The translations under genes and the position numbers were made by a program. The notes under the pieces are model-generated. The model did not search any database, had not been told where the DNA came from, and saw only the letters and a program-made list of their open reading frames with translations. Source: Casuarina equisetifolia (taxonomy: Eukaryota; Streptophyta; Magnoliopsida; Fagales; Casuarinaceae). From it: a stretch of 64,000 nt of DNA. The stretch lies in NCBI GenBank assembly GCA_028551475.1, contig CM052359.1, positions 13,207,583 to 13,271,582 of the forward strand, read 5' to 3'. Shown piece by piece: positions 58,717 through 64,000 of this stretch. Each line of letters starts with the position of its first letter. Position 1 is the stretch's first letter.

Positions 58717-61700
58717 ATGGCCTCCAACGCCATGACTGGCCTGATTGCAGGTTCTCGCGGCAGAGATGAACTCCATGTTATACATGGCGGTGACGAGGTA
58801 GCTTTTTCTTTGTTATTTTCTTGAATTAGTCTTGAAAGTTTGCAGTTAGAGAGTTCTCTTAAGAGCTTGTTTCATTGCAGCAGCGACCACCAACTCGTCA
58901 GTCGTCGTCGAAACTCTGTCGAGTTTGTGGTGACGAGATCGGGTATAAGGAGGACGGTGAGTTGTTTGTGGCGTGTTATGAGTGCGGCTTCCCGGTTTGC
59001 CGGCCTTGTTACGACTATGAACGGAGCGAAGGGAACCAAAGCTGTCCTCAGTGCAACACTCGCTATAAGCGCCATAAGGGTTCGCTTAAACTCTCATTTT
59101 ATCTGTATAAACTTCAGTTTGCCAATGAAAATAAGACTCAACACTCAATATATAAGTTTTTTTTTTCTTGTTTTCTGGTGTTCTGGTGTTCTGGTGTTCT
59201 GGTGTTCTTCCTCCAGGATGTCCTCGAGTTGCTGGAGACGACGACAACTTCGATGCAGATGATTTTGATGAAGAATTTCAGATTAAGAATCGCCATGACG
59301 ATTCAGAAAGGCAGCATGTAACTACTCATTCGGTAATAAATGATCAAATCATGGTCTTTTTGCATCACATATTATTATTATTAATTCAAGAGGACTAAAG
59401 GTGCCGCTGAGTTTTTGCAGGAAAATGGAGACTACAATCAGCAGCAGTGGCATCCTGATGGCTCTATTGCAGCAAGTGGTAAGAGAGCTCTTGACATCTT
59501 CTGGGTTTTCATTTTTCACAAGGAATTCCGTTTGTTTCCTCTATAAATGTATTGATCTGTGCAATTCTTGGTGGTGTTGAATGGCGCGGTAGTTGCTGGT
59601 AAGGATTTTGAAGGAGACAAAGAGGCTTACAGCAACACAGAATGGAAAGAAAGAATAGAGAAGTGGAAAGTCAGGCAAGAAAAAAAAGGTTTGGTTAGCA
59701 AAGATGATGGAAACAATGATCAAGGCGAAGATGATGACTTCCTGTAAGTTCTTTGTTTTGTTCTATATAATATAATATGTACTACTTACTTATTTATAGG
59801 ATAATAAATTTCACTAACTTTTTAAAATTTATTTTAGTTTTAGTTTGGATAATGAATATCTTATTAACGTTATGTATGTATGTATGTATGTATGTATGTA
59901 TGTATGTATGTATGTATGTATGTATGTATGTATGTATGTATGTATGTATGTATGCCTAACCTTCGATTTCCGATTTGCAGTTTGGCTGAAGCCAGGCAAC
60001 CGCTGTGGCGAAAGATCCCGATTCCCTCGAGCAAAATCAGTCCATACCGCATCGTCATTGTTCTTCGTCTCGTCATTCTCGCTTTCTTCCTTCGCTTTCG
60101 AATTCTAACTCCGGCTTATGATGCTTTTCCCCTGTGGCTCATCTCTGTGATCTGCGAGACATGGTTTGCCTTCTCATGGATTCTTGACCAGTTCCCGAAA
60201 TGGTTCCCCATCACCCGAGAGACGTACCTGGACCGCCTCTCCATAAGGTTCGAGCGGGAGGGAGAACCAAACCGCTTAGCTCCGGTTGATTTCTTTGTGA
60301 GTACTGTTGATCCACTCAAAGAACCTCCGATCATCACGGCAAACACTGTTCTTTCCATCTTGGCCGTCGATTACCCTGTCGATAAGGTCAGCTGTTACGT
60401 CTCCGATGATGGTGCGTCCATGCTGCTCTTCGATACGCTATCGGAAACCGCCGAGTTTGCAAGAAGATGGGTGCCGTTCTGCAAGAAATACAGCGTTGAG
60501 CCCAGAGCTCCTGAGTTCTACTTCTCTCAGAAGATTGATTACTTGAAGGACAAGGTGCATCCCAGCTTTGTGAAGGAGCGGAGGGCCATGAAAGTAAGCT
60601 AACACATTAAGGAATATCAAATTTCTTTCGTCAGTTTTCTCGCGACAACTTTCCCAGAGACCAAACGAGGCTTAAGGGGATGTTGATTTCCTTTTTGTTG
60701 TATTGCAGAGAGAGTATGAAGAATTCAAAGTAAGGATTAACGCATTGGTAGCAAAGGCTGAAAAGAAACCCGAAGAAGGATGGGTGATGCAGGACGGGAC
60801 GCCGTGGCCTGGGAACAACACTCGCGACCATCCCGGAATGATTCAGGTTTCAGAAAGATCATCCTGCTCTGTTTTTTCTCGGATAATCTGTATGTCATCC
60901 AAATGTGACTGTTTGGTTTCGTGGAAAGACTGGTACGGGGAAAATAAAATGCCATCGAAGTGTTTGATTTCTCGGATAATCTATAGGTCATCAAAAGATC
61001 AACCTAATTGATATGTAGCATCTGTTTGGTTTCTTGGAAAGACTGATACGGAAAAATAAAATGAAAAGAAAAAAGAAAAAGCATGTCCCTAAATAATTAA
61101 GACTTAGCTTAAAAGTTTTCTATATATGAAAGAAATACTCAATGTTTGTTAGCCAACTTGTGAATAAAAATAAAATTTATGTTGGTTATGAAAAGGATGT
61201 CAAAAGAATCATTCTCTCATTTAAACTTTACAATCTTATCTTTTAACATAAAATTTTCATGTTGCATACTGAGACATATTAAGAACAATATAATAAAAGT
61301 TTCATGTTACCAAAATATTACTTAAGAATCTTGAATATGGAAGAAAAGTCTTTGTATTATAGAGTAAATTTTTAGATAAAAATGAGTACCTCTATTTTTT
61401 GAGAATATTCTTACCCTTCTTTCTTCCCAAAATTTCCCTCATTTTTTCAAGAACTAAACATTCTGCTACTTGATTTGCAGGTATATCTTGGAAGCGAGGG
61501 TGCACTTGATGTTGAAGGGAAGGAGTTGCCTCGGCTGGTTTATGTTTCCCGCGAGAAACGTCCTGGCTATCAACACCACAAGAAAGCCGGCGCCATGAAT
61601 GCTCTGGTGGGAAGCTTGTTATTCAGACGATGTCAATCTGGGTGCGGTTGAATATCTTCCAATTCTGGTAACTTTTTGGACTGTGTTTGTGATGAACAGG

Positions 61701-64000
61701 TTCGAGTCTCTGCGGTACTTACCAACGCACCTTTCATGTTGAATGTGGATTGTGACCACTACGTAAACAATAGCAAGGCTGTAAGGGAAGCCATGTGCTT
61801 CTTGATGGATCCCCAGCTCGGAAAGAAGCTCTGCTATGTCCAGTTTCCTCAAAGATTCGATGGTATTGATCGTCACGATCGATATGCAAACCGCAATATT
61901 GTGTTCTTCGATGTAAGTCATGGAGTTTTCTTAATATCCTTTGTCCACATATTGAGTATGGAGTACTGTTAAAAATGATGAAATGAGTTGTTTCACACTA
62001 TCTCAATTCTAACTTTTTTTATTAAAAAAAATATCTTTTTTGAAATGAAGGTACGATTCTTCCTTAAAATATAATTTTAAAAGAGAAATAAGAATTCTTG
62101 CATCCTATTTGATTTCAGATTTCAGATTTCAGAGATTATTTTTCAAAATGGTTTTACAAGGAATGTATCATTTTTATGGTGAAATTTGTGATCCATAATA
62201 GTTGTAATAAGGTGTCTTAAGAACAATATTAATTATTAATACGTCTCCTTTTTACTACCCTGTTTTAAGAATGAAATAAATTTTCTTATAATTACTAAAT
62301 AACAATTTTGACAAAATGTCTTACTAAACTAAAAGCTTTGAATTTCAATGTTCTTTGGTTGAAGATAAACATGAAAGGCCTAGATGGCATCCAAGGCCCG
62401 GTGTATGTCGGCACGGGATGTGTCTTCAACAGACCGGCATTGTACGGCTACGATCCACCGGTGTCGGAGAAACGGCCGAAGATGACATGCGACTGTTTGC
62501 CGTCGTGGTGCTGTTGCTGCTGCGGTGGTTCGAGGAAGTCGAAGTCGAAGTCGAAGAAGAAAGGAGAAAGAGGGCTGCTTGGGGCACTCTACTTCAAGAA
62601 GAAGAAGATGATGGGGAAGAATTACGTGAGGAAAGGGTCAGGACATATGTCTGATCTTGAAGACATTGAAGAAGGGCTTGAAGGCTATGAAGAGTTGGAG
62701 AAATCATCACTCATGTCACAGAAGAATTTTGAGAAACGGTTCGGACAATCGCCAGTTTTTATTGCTTCCACTCTCATGGAAGATGGTGGCATTCCCGAAG
62801 GGACTAGTCAAGCTTCACTCATTAAGGAGGCCATTCATGTCATCAGTTGTGGCTATGAAGAGAAAACTGAATGGGGCAAAGAGGTGATGATTATCTCCTA
62901 CTTCTTTTCCATAAATGACTTGGAATATTGTAGTCCATTTATTTGATTATGACCTTCAACTTTGATAATAATTTGACATGGTACGAGAGCAATGTTAAGT
63001 TTCTATGAAAGCTATTTTCATTGAATTGGTGGCGAATAAGGCATGTTAAAGTTTAATAATATACATCTCATTTCATTAATATACTAATACATTGTATTTC
63101 CATGCTGCTTTTAAGTTGGTTTTTTGAGGAGGAAAGTGAACCTTCTAACGGAACGGATCTTGAGAGTGAATACAAAATTTAGTAGTCTATTAGATTGTTT
63201 AGAAGAGTTACATGACTAAAATAAGATTAAACAATGACTGCTTTCTTTTCCTTGCAGATTGGGTGGATCTATGGCTCTGTTACAGAAGATATTTTGACAG
63301 GCTTCAAGATGCACTGCAGAGGATGGAAGTCCGTGTATTGCATGCCAAAGAGACCGGCTTTTAAGGGATCAGCTCCTATCAATCTATCAGATCGTTTACA
63401 TCAAGTTTTGCGATGGGCTCTTGGCTCTGTTGAAATCTTCCTTAGTCGTCACTGCCCTCTATGGTATGCTTATGGAGGAAAGCTGAAATGGCTGGAGAGA
63501 CTGGCTTACATTAACACCATCGTCTACCCTTTCACTTCCATCCCTCTGCTTGCATACTGCACGATTCCAGCCGTCTGTCTTCTCACTGGAAAATTCATCA
63601 TCCCCACTGTAAGTGGTTCTAAGACCTTCTTTCAGCAATAACTCTTTTAAGAATGAAAGATTCATCATCCTGTATGTATATATATGTGTGTGTGTGTGTG
63701 TTGGGAAGCATGAGTCTTACACTAGAGAAGAACAATTTGATGTAAAGATCAAATTAAAAAATGACTCTCTAACTCTATAACTAACTTTTGGGTTGAGGCT
63801 TTGAACAAATATGGAAGAGAAGTCATTGTAATTGTTAAAAATACATCAAAACATTTTCATTTGTTTTCTTCAATTCTAACTACACGACCTCTAATCAGTT
63901 ATGCAATGTGTTCCGCAGCTGACAAACCTTGCTAGCATATGGTTCATGGCTCTTTTCCTCTCCATCATTGCGACGGGTGTGCTTGAGCTCAGATGGAGTG
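58717..64000 (+). CDS. CESA4: Cellulose synthase catalytic subunit CESA4 (secondary wall), truncated by the window edge
   Basis: Exons: 58717-58797, 58881-59079, 59217-59332, 59421-59478, 59593-59743, 59981-60593, 60709-60846, 61481-61606, 61700-61912, 62365-62883, 63258-63608 and 63919 onward, all in frame (855 codons before exon 12). The N-terminal RING-type zinc finger starts CRVCGDE at residue 40. Two TM helices lie at about 220-290. The catalytic residues are present: DDG near 344, DCD near 512, TED at 747-749 and QVLRW at 787-791. The start MASNAMTGL and the sequence around [15 protein letters not shown], with a Lys/Ser-rich class-specific region, fit CESA4 (IRX5), one of three subunits of the plasma-membrane secondary-wall complex. 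About 160 C-terminal residues with the last TM helices lie beyond the edge. Intron 9 ends in a weak acceptor (GGTTGAAG). Confidence 0.96.
59172..59210 (+). repeat. 9-bp tandem repeat at the CESA4 intron 2 acceptor
   Basis: TTCTGGTGT is repeated about four times, directly before the acceptor CTTCCTCCAG (ending 59216). The repeat replaces most of the normal pyrimidine tract. Confidence 0.85.
59871..59954 (+). repeat. (TATG)21 microsatellite in CESA4 intron 5
   Basis: A perfect tetranucleotide run of about 84 bp ends 27 bases before exon 6 (59981). It falls in the region where the branch point would be expected. Read in frame it yields a meaningless Met-Tyr-Val-Cys repeat, which joins the exon 6 frame but is intronic. 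Confidence 0.95.

Noticed and set aside
59880-59980. Upstream extension of CESA4 exon 6 as a Met-Tyr-Val-Cys repeat
   Set aside because: It is translation of the intronic (TATG)n run; the acceptor CGATTTGCAG at 59971-59980 restores the known CESA sequence.
1-64000. CRISPR arrays, rRNA genes, organelle DNA insertions
   Set aside because: No regularly spaced repeats with unique spacers, no rRNA-like sequence and no recognisable plastid or mitochondrial genes were seen.

Overview
The window is a stretch of nuclear DNA from a flowering plant, most likely a eudicot. The genes are split by AT-rich introns with GT/AG borders, the spaces between them carry Ty3/gypsy and LINE debris, and the gene set includes a secondary-wall cellulose synthase, a MIR166 hairpin, Rf-type PPR fragments and a MUSTANG-type domesticated transposase. 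The species cannot be named from the sequence. All exon joins were made by eye from splice borders and reading-frame continuity.

Layout. 1-9.0 kb is a transposon graveyard: the 3' end and LTR of one Ty3/gypsy chromovirus (1-743), a minus-strand Ty3 integrase/chromodomain remnant (about 800-1560), a plus-strand decayed Ty3 pol (about 1580-4400), an unidentified decayed coding region on minus (5067-5939) and the 3' end of a LINE (about 8220-8998). 9.0-12.8 kb (minus) is a myosin-binding-protein-like gene with a zein-binding domain; its former C-terminal coding region survives only as a broken remnant. 13.99-19.7 kb (plus) is an eight-exon mitochondrial Mrp/NBP35-type P-loop protein (INDH/NUBPL type) for complex I assembly. 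21.2-24.4 kb (plus) is a five-exon PfkB-family kinase of the pseudouridine kinase type. 27.1-29.4 kb (plus) is an intact MUSTANG-type gene. 30.6-36.8 kb (minus) is a six-exon triple-KH RNA-binding protein of the PEPPER/FLK group, with an unassigned exon-like segment just downstream of it at 30.04-30.20 kb.

37.7-47.1 kb has few genes: a candidate LTR with a GC-rich core (38.9-40.5 kb), several tandem duplications and one short decayed coding segment. A canonical MIR166 hairpin lies at 47264-47353. 50.66-55.3 kb (minus) holds three head-to-tail, broken copies of an Rf-like PPR gene, one with a 40-bp inverted duplication. 58.7 kb to the right edge (plus) is CESA4, cut off in exon 12.

These genes do not form one pathway; they are ordinary plant loci standing next to each other. 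A loose wood/vascular link can be drawn between MIR166 (HD-ZIP III control) and CESA4 (secondary wall cellulose), but proximity alone does not support it. I found no clearly novel system. The best leads are the C-terminally decayed MyoB-type gene, the PPR cluster with its fold-back, the unassigned exon at 30.0-30.2 kb and the unidentified decayed coding region at 5.1-5.9 kb.
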